The translations under genes were made by a program, and so were the position numbers. Shown piece after piece: positions 36,050 to 48,893 of a DNA stretch of 64,000 nt. The stretch is from Viscum album. Its lineage: Eukaryota > Streptophyta > Magnoliopsida > Santalales > Viscaceae. Position 1 is the first letter of the stretch. Each line of letters opens with the position of its first letter. The stretch spans positions 596,092,818 to 596,156,817 of the forward strand of contig OY728158.1 in NCBI GenBank assembly GCA_963277665.1. Direction: 5' to 3'. The notes beneath the pieces were generated by a model. It had not been told where the DNA came from. It saw only the letters and a program-made list of their open reading frames with translations, and searched no databases.

Positions 36050-36967
36050 TTGATAGAAACACTAGAGACGACCCATCTTGCCACAAGATCGACACTCCAT
36101 CAGTTCTCTCGAGAAACGTGTCCTTGTATTCCCTTTCCTTCTGCACTAGTATCACACTACATGTATACTAGGAGGTGCATCCCTCCCACTCTAATCTCCC
36201 CGTGAAGTCTCCCTGTGGTGACTCCTGCTACCAGCTGGTGGAATACTAACTCTAGTTGCCGAACCACCTTGGATCATAGCTTTAAAATCCCACAGATTGC
36301 GCTCCATAATCAACACCTGGTTGGCGATAGAGGATATCGAATTCAACCTAAATATGTCCACCTGGGAACTGATCTCTTACATAAGACCATCCTCAAACTT
36401 CCATGTATGGAAAAACTCATCACCTACTTGAAAAGGAGTGAAATTTTTTAGCTCGATGAAGTGAGAAGAATTCTCCATAATAGAATGAGTACCCTGCTCC
36501 AGGCTTAGGAACTCTCGAGATCAATCAGTCCTCAAGGTCTCCAGGTAGAAGTAATCGTAGAAGATATTATGTAACTCCTCCCAAGACATATTTTGGTGGC
36601 GTCCCACCTGAGAGATGACATCCCATCACCACTTGGCAGAGTCTCGGTGCATGTAGGTCACGAGCTTCACCCTCCTCTCTAGTGGTACCTCGAGAATATC
36701 GAATATCGTCAGTGTGGCTTTGAGCCACGACTCTACATCCTGTGGTCCTTCTTCCATTGAGAATGTGGGAGGATGCTGCTTCTAGAAAACCCACTTCAAA
36801 TCTCCCATTGACGAGGTAGGAGGCGGCTCTACCTAGAAGGTCTGAATAATCCTCAGAAAACCATCACTAAACTATGCATCAGCTCCTACAACTCGTATAA
36901 CTGGTGGTGCCAAGGATAGAATAAGAGGAGGATCTACAGGAAGTCCCTGATCAGCCATATCAGGCAT
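36050..36967 (-). pseudogene. Chromovirus gag remnant with zinc knuckle
   Basis: The first Met codon is at 36967 (MPDMADQGLPVDPP). The body reads EEGPQDVESWLKATLTIFDI near 36730 and WWWDVISQVGRHQNMSWEEL near 36600, matching the plant gypsy capsid domain (.W...A.....L.....K...A...L...A..WW.......W..F...F). The C-terminal part has CRSCGKMG near 36100, the start of a CCHC knuckle whose His now reads Arg. Gag would form the particle and package RNA. Several stops break the frame. Confidence 0.85.
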
Positions 36968-38458
36968 CTAATCATTGCCCTACAACTGGAGGAAAACTGG
37001 AGGACATCTAGGTGGAATGACTCTGCAAGGTCAGATGCACACTTAGATTCAAGATTATCAAGGACTGAAGACTTAATGCACAATAAGAAAACCGGATAAA
37101 TAAACCATTAAATTTAATAATAATATGAATACGCGGTGTGTATTTCTCCTACACGGTGTGTTCCCTTAAGCCATTCACTTGGGTGTGTAATCCCTCCAAA
37201 ACTAGTCATGTAACAAACCAAACATACAGTGTGTTCTCCTAACACCTGACATGTACTTGAATCATCTTCCCCTTCCCGAGTACTTTAACACGGTTAAGCC
37301 ACATGAATCTCCTAAGATAGTACAACATAGCGTGTTCAAGGTAGACACAACATGTGCTATATAAGATTCACCTGGACCATGTTGTTAGTGACACGGTCAG
37401 ACACACGGCTCAAACAACACGGCATGCTCCTGACAGACATGTCGTGTATGTGAAGGGATGACACCGTCCCATGCTATTTGTGACACATCCAGGTACCTTG
37501 GTCAGACTACATGGTGTGTTCAAGGTGGACATGACGTGTATAAGAAAAGACTCCATCGACCCGTGTTGTTAGCTACACGGTTGAGTTCCTAGGATTATAC
37601 TACATGGAGTGCTCAGCGCCGACATGGCATGTTTCCAACAGAATTTTCCCATCCCATGTCTCTTCCCACATGACCTACGACATGGTCAGAGACTACACGA
37701 CATGTACATAGAGTACACGGCGTGTACTTAAGAAAAACAGTTTCTTCCCAAATAGAAGAACACATGGAGTGTACTTAACAATACACGACATGTATTCTGG
37801 GTTTTTCTGGACTGTAAGCCTTAGAAACTACTCCCGAACCTAGAAAAACACTGAAACAAACACTGAATATGCCATATTCCAATCCTTGGGGGCCCATACT
37901 CCCCGCGAACAATGTTTGACAGCTTATACAAGTTATAATAAGGAAAAAAGTGATGACCCACCAAATTACGGTCTATGAAGGTCCATAACAGCTCAAGAAC
38001 CAATGCTTGGCGTTCACCCAAACAAAGCACTACACAACAATACCTTATCAAACATCAGGTATTTCCATGAAGGAAACTATCACAACAACATGCATATTCT
38101 ACACAACATCTATCACAATAACATGAAATTTCTAATGCATCCTAGATGGAATGGAAAGAATGCATGGCATGTGATTTCTATCACGTGCCTATATGATGCA
38201 TGAGATGGCATACCCTCATCTCATCAGGCTGCGATAGAAGTAGAATCACAATAACAACAATGATAACATCACCAAACATGTCAATCACCCAATGGTGAAA
38301 TCAATTCAACAATAAATTTGAAAACCAGTAATAAATGAGGTAGTATGGCTTTTCCCTGTACATGGGTTAGCTACTCCTAGGCACAAATTTTTACCAAATA
38401 CCTATTCCTTCCTATCCCTGGCTATTGGATCCAAATAGCAAGTCAAGATAAAATGATT
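36968..38458 (-). other. Long untranslated leader of the chromovirus with palindrome-like repeats
   Basis: Between the primer-binding site and gag lie ~1.5 kb without coding signal. The part 37130-37800 holds many copies of a quasi-palindromic motif of the type TACACGGCGTGTA (for example CTACACGGTGTGTT, GTACACGGCGTGTACT, CTACACGACATGTAC). Similar motifs recur in both LTRs. Confidence 0.75.
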
Positions 38459-38470
38459 CCTCTAATACCA
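38459..38470 (-). promoter_or_regulatory. Primer-binding site (initiator tRNA-Met type)
   Basis: The minus strand reads TGGTATTAGAGG three bases after the 5' LTR end. It matches the plant initiator tRNA-Met 3' end complement TGGTATCAGAGC at 10 of 12 positions. Confidence 0.85.
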
Positions 38471-38473
38471 CTT

Positions 38474-40616
38474 TGTAACATCCCGGTTCCGGAAGGCACC
38501 CAGAGGCGCCCCCTGCCCGGTTGGTCACATGGCCTCAAGCGCATTTTCCCGAACGCCAAAGTTTTCTGACTAGCAGCGAGGGCCATGGGTGTAATAGTGG
38601 GGAAACTATACTCTCATTGGAAGAGTACAGAAAATTATTAAACAAATACATACAATGGAGGTAACAAGAAATATCCAACAACAGTAAAAAGTGGAAGACT
38701 GTAATAATGAATCAAATTGAGCACATATATATCAATTGTGCATGATACATATGTCTAGGAAAGCAGCCAAACAAGTCACAATGCTGGAAAAAAAAGTTCT
38801 AAACCAAGTATGAAATGAAAAAGATAATAGCTCCTCAGCATAACATGCCATATCTTGGTCCCTTTCTCTCCAGCTCCACAACAATCAATTACCTAATCTA
38901 GAAGGGTGTTTTCCCTTATCTATACCTGCAACAATATAATCAGTTTGGGACCAAAAGAATGACCCAAATAGAGTGTGAGACTAAATCCCAGTAGGCAACC
39001 ACTGAAAGATCTATTCCTAACAGTCAGTGAATATATGGCAGGTAAAAGTACAAAAATCAGTAAATAAGAAATGGTCAGCAGAAAACAATCCACAGTTCAA
39101 TATCAAGCAGCAGTGAAACAACAACTAAAACTCAAACAAGTATCTCTCTAGGAAGTACTCACAACCATCCCCTTTGGCCCTATCTAAGAATTACAGACAA
39201 CCCTCTGGGTAGTACACACTACCCAACCCTCTGGTCATATCATAGGAATTGAATAAGACTATCGGAGGAAGTGCTCACAGTCTATCCCCACATAGTCATA
39301 GGTAAAGAAAGACTCCCTGAGGAAGCTCACAAAATCCATTCCCCATATAGTCTAGGTAAAGAATGAATCACTGAGGAAACTAACACATTCTATTCCCCAT
39401 ATAGTATAAGGTAGTCAAGGACTCTCTGAGGAAGCTCACTCAGTCAATTACCCATATAGCCCAGGTCGTTCAATTCAAACAAAGACTCTCTAGGGAAGCT
39501 CATGAAGTCTATCCCATTATAGTATAAAGTAATCATGTACTCTCTAAGGAATCTCTCTCGGCCAATTCCCCTTATATACCCAGGTGATTCTAGGCTCTCT
39601 ATGGATGCTCACTCAATCAATCCCCCCTTATAGCCTACTACACTAGGTTCTCATGGCCTAGTGTAGGTCCACAAGCATAACAGTGTAATATAGCCAAGGT
39701 AAACCTATAGAACTACTTGGATAAATAGTCTATATCATAACAAGCATGTCAGAATACAACTCTCCACCCTACAGAAACATGCATAGAAACATGCAAGGCA
39801 GCCAAATGCTAAACAGGACCAAACGGTCGTAAACAAGACAATGCATGGGAAAAACACATCCAAGGTATAGAAATCAACCCAATTCATGTCCAAATTACCT
39901 CTACACAGGCCTACTATCAAGGCAGGAAAAGAACAGGGGTAAAATGTTAAACACACAATACCCCATTCAAGGGTATTGGTGCAAGTTTCACATAATACAC
40001 AAAGACTTCGAACAGAAAGGCACAAAAAACCTACCATTGGGTTAAGAGGTCAATATACATCAACCACGAGGCTTGAAAAACCTTATAATTCTGTAGATAT
40101 CAGAAAAAGATCAAAACGATCAACCCATGATAACTCAAAAAAGATGATAAAACATGAAATGAGGTTCCAGCAGAAGAGAGAACTCACCGATGTGATTCCA
40201 ACGCAATCAGCGATGTTCGATTATGTGGATGGGAGGAGGATTAGGAGTTTGTTGAAGATCCGTGGCCATATGGGTAATCTCGGATGAACAAGACCTAAAA
40301 GAAGTTGGTTCTATCCATCAGACGCAACCCCTATGCATTTAATGAAAAAAACAAAATACACGGCGTGTAATTTTAGAGTACATGTTGTGTATTTACTGTT
40401 TCCGTACACCTCTATAGGTGGCCTCCATGTCACCCCACAAGATCGTGTGTGTGGCCAAGACACGACCAGCACACGGACTCCTGCGGCAACAAAGTACACG
40501 ATGTGTACTCATAAAGTACAAGGTGTGTACTTGAAAAATTTACAGAAACTCCTCTTTTCTCAAAAAACTCCAGAAAAAGGAAAAACATACCTGAAAAGAA
40601 GATCCAAGTTTTTACA
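38474..40616 (-). repeat. 5' LTR of the chromovirus (2.1 kb)
   Basis: Begins (minus strand) TGTAAAAACTT at 40616 and ends GGGATGTTACA at 38474, collinear with the other LTR. It contains the ~57-bp tandem array (39200-39640). Its copy of the 103-codon plus-strand open frame lies at 39976-40287. Frames at 40311-40620 run through the GTACAC/GTGTAC motif cluster and are not genes. Confidence 0.92.
39200..39640. repeat. Tandem array of ~57-bp units in the 5' LTR
   Basis: About seven degenerate copies of the same unit as at 30870-31370, with GACTCTCTGAGGAAGCTCAC and CAATTCCCCTTATA landmarks. Confidence 0.82.
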
Positions 40617-40621
40617 CTAGG
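40617..40621. repeat. Target-site duplication of the chromovirus, right (CTAGG)
   Basis: Agrees at four of five bases with CTGGG at 30145-30149. Confidence 0.65.
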
Positions 40622-43600
40622 AGGAAATAAATAGTAATTTCTGATTTAATGACTACACATATTTTTGACATTGAATTTTTGAAGTAATTAATAATCTTTA
40701 CTCTTGTAATAATATAATAATTATTATGCTCATGAATGTAAGTAATTCATCCACAATTTTAGACTGAAATAAAGAAGAATATGAATATAAAATAAAATGG
40801 TAGGAATATTTTATATGAATTAACAGTAAATAATTTTAAAAACATTTAAATACATATGAAATGCTCAACTAATAAAAATTAAACCCCATATTTAAATAAG
40901 GAAGTAAAAAAACAAAATATCACTAAACCAATAAAGGGGTTGAAAGAATAAAAGAGAATCATGAAATAATAAAATATTTTACTCTAATGTTTCTTTAAAA
41001 AATAAATACCCTAATAGAAACCAAAGTTATCATATATTTGAAAATAAAAAATATGATAACTGGCTAGAATGAATCATTTTACTTTGATTTTTTCATCATA
41101 ATAAATGTTTCATTCAATGAGGCACAAAATAAATACTAGGTAACATGGATTGAACTATATTTAGAATATAAATAGTTGTTAAGTTAAAATGACATATACT
41201 ATCAGGCATACATATTGGTTTGTATGATATGATAATAAATTCAACTGGTGAATAATAATGTTAATGAATGTTGAGTTGCCTATGTAAGGTTTTTAGGATA
41301 AAACAATTTCAAAAATACTTATAACACTCAAATTATTGTTTTTGAAAAAATATTATAACACAATATGGAGAGATTTATAAATTTAAAATAAACAATAATC
41401 AAAATTAAAATTATAGAATGATCATAAAATGTATTTTCTTGTCTATAAAAATTAATCACCTATAATTATTTATAAATAAAATAATTCCCCATATACATAA
41501 AAATTCATTTCCATATTTTGAATTACAATTCACACTATTATGTATCATGGTAAACAAAAAACCATTTCCAAAATCAATAAATCATGAGATCTCAAAAAGT
41601 AAAATTTTATAGCATGGAATCTAAATACAATAATATGTCTTAGTGTAAAACATAACTATTAAAAATTATTATAAAACAACCAAAAATTCATAAAAAATAT
41701 CATAATATAATAACAAATAATTAATTATGCATGAAATTTATAATATTTTATTATATTAAAAAATTAATTATACATATTGAAAACTATTTAATTACATAAC
41801 AAAAAAATATTGTGTCTCTTATTGAATTCACTTATTTAAAACTATTTAAATACCTATAACATATGATAATAAATTTTAAAAACAAGAAGTGCTTATTATG
41901 TTACTAAAAATATGCATAAAAAGTTATATTAAAGGATTTCAACAGTGGTAAACATGTCAAAAAATCACTTACAATAAGTGATATGTTTTATAAACAGTTT
42001 TTAGTAAGTTTTGTCAAATAAACTATGAAAAAATAAAAATCATGCAATAGTTCCTAGAAAAAGTATTATACCTATAACTATCATGTAATATTAGTACTAT
42101 TGCAACATATGTATGATCATATTGGAAAAGGTAATTCATGACATGATTTCTATTCACTAATAAAAAATTACATAAATATAGAAATTAAAAAATATAAAAT
42201 ATAACCATGTCATACATTTGAAAAAGTATGAGCCTATAGAAATTGTGAAAAACTCACATTACACAAAAACAATAAAATGGGATCCAAATAAGTCATTGAT
42301 GTAAGGAAAAACACTAAAGTGTATGTTTATCGAATAAATATGGTTCATTATAAAACTAAAAACATGTTATATAAGATTTAAATTCTATTTATTGGGGAAA
42401 TTGGGGGAAATATAACCTATTACGTTGATGTATCTCAATAGAATTGAAGGAGAAAGAGATTTATAAAGAGAAATTATTGAAGGGAGGATTTAACTAGGGT
42501 TATCTGATGTGGGTATTGATAAATCATAGGAGGATGAGGAACAAACGGACAAGTATTGGTTTGAGTGAAAAATTGGAAATGTGGTTTCTCCATATCTGAT
42601 TATAAGAATCAGGGGGCCATGTCAAACGAGTAGGATACTGGGAGGTGGGGTGGCCACGCCTGAGCTAAATCAGAGCCACATAAATGTTGTGTTAGAGCTA
42701 TGTTAGAGAAGGAGGATCACATGGATGTGGTGTGGACGTATTTGAGGTGCCTCAGAGGAGGAGGTGGGGAGGCCATGTTAGAAAAGTGTCGGTGAGGATG
42801 TGGTATGTATACATAATAAGAGGATGATCATGGGGAGGCTGGATGGTTGCGTCGGAGGAGGTAGATTATATAAATGTTAGGGAAAATGAAGGTACTTGGA
42901 TAATTTTTTGGTTTCAATATCATTTTCCAAAATTTGTTGAAGTTTCACAAGAAAATATAATTATTTTATTTCATTCTATTTCATAAGAACAATCACACCC
43001 TTGGGTTTGGAATTTGATTAAATTTTATATTATCTCCCACTACAAGAAATAAAGTTAAATTTTTTATAAATAAAGAACTAATGGATCATAAGATCTATAA
43101 ATATAATTATAATTCATTCATTCTATATTTAGTTATCATAACAACAAAATTGTTAGCATGGGTTATATAATATGGGTAAATATTTATATGGTGTAATAAT
43201 ACATTAATATTTAACACCCTAACAAAATTTCAACGTATACCATTTCATAAATTATTATCCTTATGAATATTCTAAAAGATTAAAATAAAAAATGTTTGAA
43301 AAAAGTCACTAAATTTTAAAATTAACATATCATTAATCCCAAAAAATATATGAAATAGATCAAAATTTTCAAATACCAATCATGTGAATACCTTCATCAT
43401 GTATTATATTGAAATCAGAATTACTATAAAACATTATTGAAAATATAAATTATTATTCATTCCATATATATAACCCATATTATAAGATACATTCCATAAT
43501 TCCAAAATTGTTGTAAAATCCATTCATGATAGAATAAACCAATTTTTTAGTAAATAATTAATCAGTTACAAGGTAATATGTACTATCCAATTTAATTTAT

Positions 43601-44272
43601 CCAAATCAATAATCTATTTATACCAACATCATTATATTAATAACAATAGTATATTAATATATGTATTTCCCTTTATCAGGTGTTTTCCATGAATATCACC
43701 CTGTTATTAAATCACATTTTTAGGTTATCAACATCGTTGAACATATTCTTTCCAATACATAATGAAAAATTATACGTAATAATCCTCATATATTTCATAA
43801 TTGTTGAATCTAAATACAAAAATACTTAAAACATACCCCTTTATTCTCAAACTATTAACTAGGATTCATTCTCTTATTCATAAATACTCATTTCCTTTCA
43901 TATTCCATATATAGTATCTTCATCACCAGTAATATAAAAATTACATGAACAATGATCTGGTTTTCTTCATGATATTTTCCTTTACTACATTTAGTTTTAT
44001 AATTCCCATACTTTCCAAATTTAAAGAATTCAACTGTCGATGGTATATTTGGGAGACCAATCGATTACATTGTTTAAACTTTTCATTATCCCTTTGGTGT
44101 TACATTATTTGTTTCTTTTTCAATAGTTAAAACATATTACCATCCCTCTAAGACATTTACATGTGTGTTTATTCCCACATTATCAATACATAAGAAACTA
44201 AATATTCTTTTCTCAATGTTTATTATCACCTGAACTATCAGTAAACTCCTTCCATCTCTTATTTGGTGAGTA
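40622..44272. other. AT-rich DNA, no identifiable gene; includes a GC-richer island
   Basis: Mostly very AT-rich sequence with no recognisable domain. A distinct GC-richer patch lies at about 42440-42880, with repeated GGAGGTGGGGTGGCCA/GGAGGTGGGGAGGCCA segments. CACTACAAGAAATAAAG at 43036 has the form of a CACTA terminal repeat but has no subterminal repeats beside it. The stretch may include the decayed interior of element C. The 61-codon frame at 43945-44130 is unassigned. Confidence 0.4.
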
Positions 44273-44972
44273 TGTGAGTTGGTTAAGGTACAAGTTGTTA
44301 ATCATGTTCGTGGGAAACTCTTTTGGGATATTCAAAACATCCTTCACTCCAATCATCATCCCATTTTGATTCTCATCAGGAATTATTTTTCAAATTCAAT
44401 GTTAACCCAGTTTTTTCTGGTTCCCTCCATGTACTAAAACCAAATGTATAATGTTAGAAACACTAATCATAATGGAAACCCCAATAATCATGAAAATAAC
44501 ATATAGGATGTATAAATCATAATATTTTATTTTATTTATGATGAATTAGGTTTTCCAAATTCATTTATATATCTATTGTATTTAAATCCTTTATAATGGT
44601 TTGTAAAGTGTTAATAATTTTTCAAATCATATCCCATGAGATTGTGAAAGTAGGTGAGCATCAAGAACCGTTTTCATGTACCAGTTCCCAATAATGTCTA
44701 TCTCAATATGGTGATATAATGGTTTTTTCCTCTAGGTAAATTTGTGCCGGAGCCACATCCACTTGTAGTATCTACACACAGATTTTTTTCTAAGGAACTA
44801 CTATCTCTATTCTTTACCAAAATTATATTAATTTTTCTTATACTTTTACTCATCCTTATAATTATCCTTAGAGACATGCCATGAAATATTCTTAAAAATA
44901 TACTTATGTATCTCACCAATGTTTTCTCATTATAGTTTTGAAATGAAAACTAAACCATCCCTTTGGTACCAA
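44273..44972 (-). mobile_element. Element C: primer-binding site and 5' internal region (minus strand)
   Basis: On the minus strand GAATAGTTGGTACCAAAGGG (PBS at 44960-44972) is followed by GGTTTAGTTTTC, then GTGAGATACATAAGTATATT and GGCATGTCTCTAAGGATAAT. The LARD just after its 5' LTR reads TATAGTTGGCATCAGAGG, GGTTTAGTTAACC, GTGAGATCCCTAGAAATATT and GTATGTCTTGGGATGTCCAT. The match shows that C belongs to the same family and that the adjoining LTR is its 5' LTR. The 73-codon frame at 44919-44698 lies in this leader. Its extent towards lower coordinates is unknown. Confidence 0.65.
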
Positions 44973-44984
44973 CTATTCGACACA

Positions 44985-47173
44985 TGGAAAACATACATGG
45001 ATGTTTCGTAATTTTTTAGAAATATTAATTAAATTACCAAATCACACACCTTCAAAACAAAATAGTTTCATGAATTTGGAAGATTGGAACACAATCTTCT
45101 AATATGGAGATTTATATTTAATTTCTCCCAAAATGATATTCACTTTTAATACTCCTCATATTTATAACATACATAAAAACCTTCTCCATGACCTAGGGAA
45201 AGGAAATATAAGAAAGGATGAGATTAAATGCTCAGTAAGAGTAAAAAAGGGAGGTACGAAAGCAAACCATGAAAATAAGGGTATTAAACCATGGTCATAA
45301 CATTTTAAAATAATACCTTAAATATCAAAGATCACAATCTTGAATCATGGAATAAATATTATAATTTTATAAGTCATAAATCATAAATAAATCAAAGAAC
45401 ATGATCCATGAGAGAATTAAATTAGAATTCAAAATATAATTTTTCACATACACATAAGCATATGAAATTATTTCTATATTGGTTAAGGCTCGTTACCAAT
45501 CCCATCATAGTGGAATAATTTCATTTATATACAATGTTCTCTCCTCATTCTAGCATGGTATTATTGTACCAGTTTCACTCCCTCTTTTATCCATGTAATA
45601 TTTTATCTGGTTCAATATCCTTTCTAACCATTTCCTACTATATTGGTTTTACTCTGCACTTTATCCATGTCTATCTAATGAGATATATAAATATTTACCC
45701 ATTTAATTGGAGGTATACATAGGTCTCACATGCCATATAATGAAAACCACATTTAGTTGTGTGCCCCAAATTATAAATATTTATAATATTATAACCCATG
45801 AAATTAAATTGGTATCATAAAAATTTCATCATATCAAAAACTATGTAAAATATATAGTTTTCATAATCACTTCATCATAGAATAATCTATAAAAATAAGT
45901 GGGTTTCATAATCATTTCCTCATGGTATAACCCAAGGAAGAGAAAATAGTTTAATATATATCATGTTATCAATATATAAAACCATCAGAGAAAGAATATG
46001 AATAGAAGCCTTAGATCATATACCCAGTAAGAAACATGTAACACTAATGGATTTCATCATATATGGAAAATATTTTTGAAAGATCATTTAAAACATTTAT
46101 TGAGGAAAATTTTCTTTTTTCTTTGAGAAACACTTCTTGAAACATAACATAATTTTTAAAAAAATTATTCAAAAATAGATATTAATGCTTTCAAAGGAAT
46201 ATTTGATAATAATTTAAATCACCTTTTAAATAGAAACCATTTTTAAATCCCTTTCCTTGAAAATAAAATTTGAATATTATAAATAAATATTTAAAAATCA
46301 TTTAAAAAACTTATTAAACATAAAAAATTTTCAATTTTATTTTAAAAATAACCTTTGAAAAATTATAAGTGTTAATTTGAAAATAATTGAAATATATTTT
46401 TAAAACATATAAAAAATTAAATTCATTTTCTTTAAATAGATCCTAATTGATATTATTGAAATATTTATAAAAACATTTTTAGAAAACATGGTTTTGGAAT
46501 AAAATAGATTTTCTACCAAAGAGATAAATAAACTCATATTTTCTAAAAAACATTTTTCTAGTTATCTTTAGTACCAAAGAGTGGGAAAATGGTACCATTA
46601 CATGAATATATCCTGAATAAATAGAGGATAATAAAATTCAAGATAATTTTTTGGAGGTATATCATGAGATTTAAACATTGGATACTTAGTCATAATAAAT
46701 TCCAATAATTTATAAAATTGTAGCATAAAATCATTACATCAATGGTAACAATGAATCATAAGACCCAAGAAGGAATAAAAACATATTGAACTAAAAATAT
46801 CATGAAGATTAATGATTTCAAGATATTACATGTCAAATGAGATGTATATACACCTTTTTAAAGAATATAGGTGGATAACCTAATGTACGTCTCAAAGAAG
46901 TAAAATTGAGACAAAATTCTATCATTGATTTGTTAACATTTGAACTTTTGATCATATGAGATATAAATCCTAAAATGGATATTTTAAATACAATATGTTT
47001 TAGGGGAATCATCATAGAATACATTCATGGGTATTATATACACTATATAGAAGAAATAGGTGGTAAATATGGCATCTGTATCACAGAAGGAAAAAGTGAG
47101 GCAGAAAACCCTTAGATTAAGTCTTGAATTACTTCTTACATGTTAAAAACACGAGTACAATAAATATAATTTT
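44985..47173 (-). repeat. Element C 5' LTR, 3' segment (cut by the Sirevirus insertion)
   Basis: Collinear with LTR B at 8640-10642: shared blocks include GTACCAAAGAGTGGGAAAATG (46572), AATAGGTGGTAAATATGG (47055) and GATCATTTAAAACATT (46081). Parts match the LARD LTR on the minus strand, such as TTAATTGGAGG...ATATATAAATATTTACCC near 45680. The segment stops at 47173, where the copia LTR begins, so the 5' part of LTR C must lie beyond the window at the other end of that element. No gene is evident in it. Confidence 0.7.
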
Positions 47174-48879
47174 TGTTGGTCGGAGTGGATACTCAAGAGG
47201 GGGGTGAATTGAGTCCAATTAAAATTTCTGTTAAAATTTTGTCTTTTTAAAATCCCCCAATTTATAAAACAAGTTACACTGTAGTGAATTTATACAGATT
47301 GTAAATGTTCAGTTATCTTCTCAAAGATTGATTAGGTCTCAGTTAATTTAACCACAACATTAAAATATCTTTTGAAACTAACCTACTGATTTAAAATAAT
47401 TGTAAACACTTGCTAATTTAACTACAGAAGTAACTTTAAAATAGTTTTTTATTTCAAAGTAGAAGCAGCATAATATAAAAGATATATGTAGATTACTGTA
47501 AACTTAAACTAAACATGCACAACAGATATAAAAAAAGGTGCAGTCTCAAGACGAGACATAGTCCTCTCAAATTTATATAAATTTGATCCACACCATGGAT
47601 CGGGGTTAACAGCAGTTTAAATACTGTCCAGGCCACGTAGGGACCTCTACCATAGTTCATCATGGGAGACAAACCAAAGACTAGGCCGCACAAGAACCTC
47701 TTCCACAGTTGACGTGGGTAAACAAAAGTTAAGAGTTTTGAAGTGAGGATTTTGATATGCTCATGTTTAGTGTAGAAGATAGTGTGTGTGTAAGATATAC
47801 AGAGTAAACCACACTGCTTGAAAGTAAATAAAAAATCACTTAGAGGGAAAAAATAAGAGTTTAGAAATCTCTAGTGATTAGCAATGCAGCTCTGGACTTG
47901 TTGGATTTAGCAGAAATACTCTTGAGTCCTTATCTGTTTTTTTTGTTGAAAAACAGAGTGTTGTAGTCTAGTTTGTGTTCTACATGATTGAATATGATCT
48001 TTTGGTTCGTCGTGTGTTATTCAGTGGTGTTGGATTGTACTAATGAGAGTTTTTTGAAAGTCTTGTAATATCCTTCTAGATTAGGATTGTTCTTATTATT
48101 TAGTACAATGATCTCGGGCGTATGTAAGTTCTTCTTGTTGTATCATCACAATTTTTTTCGTTCTCATGTATTTCATCTCAATCTTCCTTATATTCCGCGT
48201 GTTCTGGCAGTAGGAATGATTCCCTTTTCATAGGTATGAGATACCGTTTCCTGACATGCCAACAACTAACATTAAATAACATTAACTGCATTAAAAACAT
48301 AAAATATGACTGTTAGAATTATTTAATTAATATTGACAAAAATGTTAAGAAATGGTGTCACAGTGATTATGTAAATGGTGTCTTAATCACAGTATGGTCT
48401 TCACGGTATGTGGTTCACGGTATGTGCTTCACGGTGTCTCCATGTCACGGTGTCTGGGTCCCGGTTTTTCCTTCACGGTGTCTGGGTCACAGTTTGTCCT
48501 TCACGGTGTCTGGGTAACGGTTTGTCCTTCACGGTGATTGGGTCACGGTTTGTCCTTCACGGTGTCTGGGTCACGGTTTGACCTTCACAGTGTCTCTATA
48601 CTTAGACGAATACCTGTATTTAGACTTAGATAGTAATATTCAGAATGTTAATTAAGTTTCACCAGTAGAGAGTAAGAGAACTTGAATCATAAATATAAAG
48701 GCTTGATAATATAAGTGAGATTTGTGATCATGCATAAGACTTGTAAATAATAAAGAGAGTAATTAACATAAATAATATTTCTCAGCATTAAAACATGATG
48801 TGTAGTTAATATTGTGATTAATTAATAGTAATATGATTTGTTATCATTAAAACATGATTAATACATGAGGAGTCCAACA
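47174..48879 (-). repeat. 3' LTR of the Sirevirus-like element (1.7 kb)
   Basis: The ends are TGTTGG (47174) and CCAACA (48874-48879), a perfect 6-bp terminal inverted repeat with TG...CA. The polypurine tract AAAATGGGGGAAAT abuts the minus-strand start. The segment at 47190-47215 (ACTCAAGAGGGGGGTGAATT) is typical of copia LTR ends in many plants. It holds a 28-bp tandem array (48444-48598). The 66-codon frame at 47493-47693 is LTR sequence. Confidence 0.88.
48399..48598. repeat. 28-bp tandem repeat array rich in CACGGTG in the Sirevirus LTR
   Basis: Five 28-bp units at 48444, 48472, 48500, 48528 and 48556 (the unit begins TTCACGGTGTCTGGGTCAC) plus a partial copy at 48584-48598. They are preceded by ~14-bp half-units (TTCACGGTATGTG) from about 48399. 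Each unit holds two CACGG motifs. Units differ by one to three bases. Confidence 0.93.
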
Positions 48880-48893
48880 ATTTCCCCCATTTT
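48880..48893 (-). promoter_or_regulatory. Primary polypurine tract of the Sirevirus-like element
   Basis: The minus strand reads CATCAAAATGGGGGAAAT immediately before the LTR start TGTTGG. This is the plus-strand primer site. Confidence 0.88.

Larger units (their letters stand above)
30150..40616 (-). mobile_element. Complete Ty3/gypsy chromovirus (Tekay/Del-like), 10.5 kb, decayed
   Basis: Two LTRs with termini TGTAA...TTACA (in element orientation) flank a minus-strand interior holding, in order: primer-binding site, a ~1.5 kb leader, gag, protease, RT, RNase H, integrase, chromodomain-like tail and polypurine tract. The 5-bp target duplications match at 4 of 5 bases. By eye the LTRs differ at about 28 of the first 165 positions, so the insertion is old. 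All protein regions carry stops and some frameshifts. Long LTRs, a long leader and an integrase chromodomain point to the Tekay/Del clade; that clade call is inference. Confidence 0.92.

Noticed and set aside
43036..43052. CACTACAAGAAATAAAG as a CACTA transposon start
   Set aside because: The terminal motif fits, but no subterminal repeats follow and no partner end is visible. Kept only as a note in the region entry.
48399..48598. CRISPR-like array
   Set aside because: The 28-bp repeats are directly contiguous with no unique spacers and lie in a plant LTR; this is a simple tandem array.
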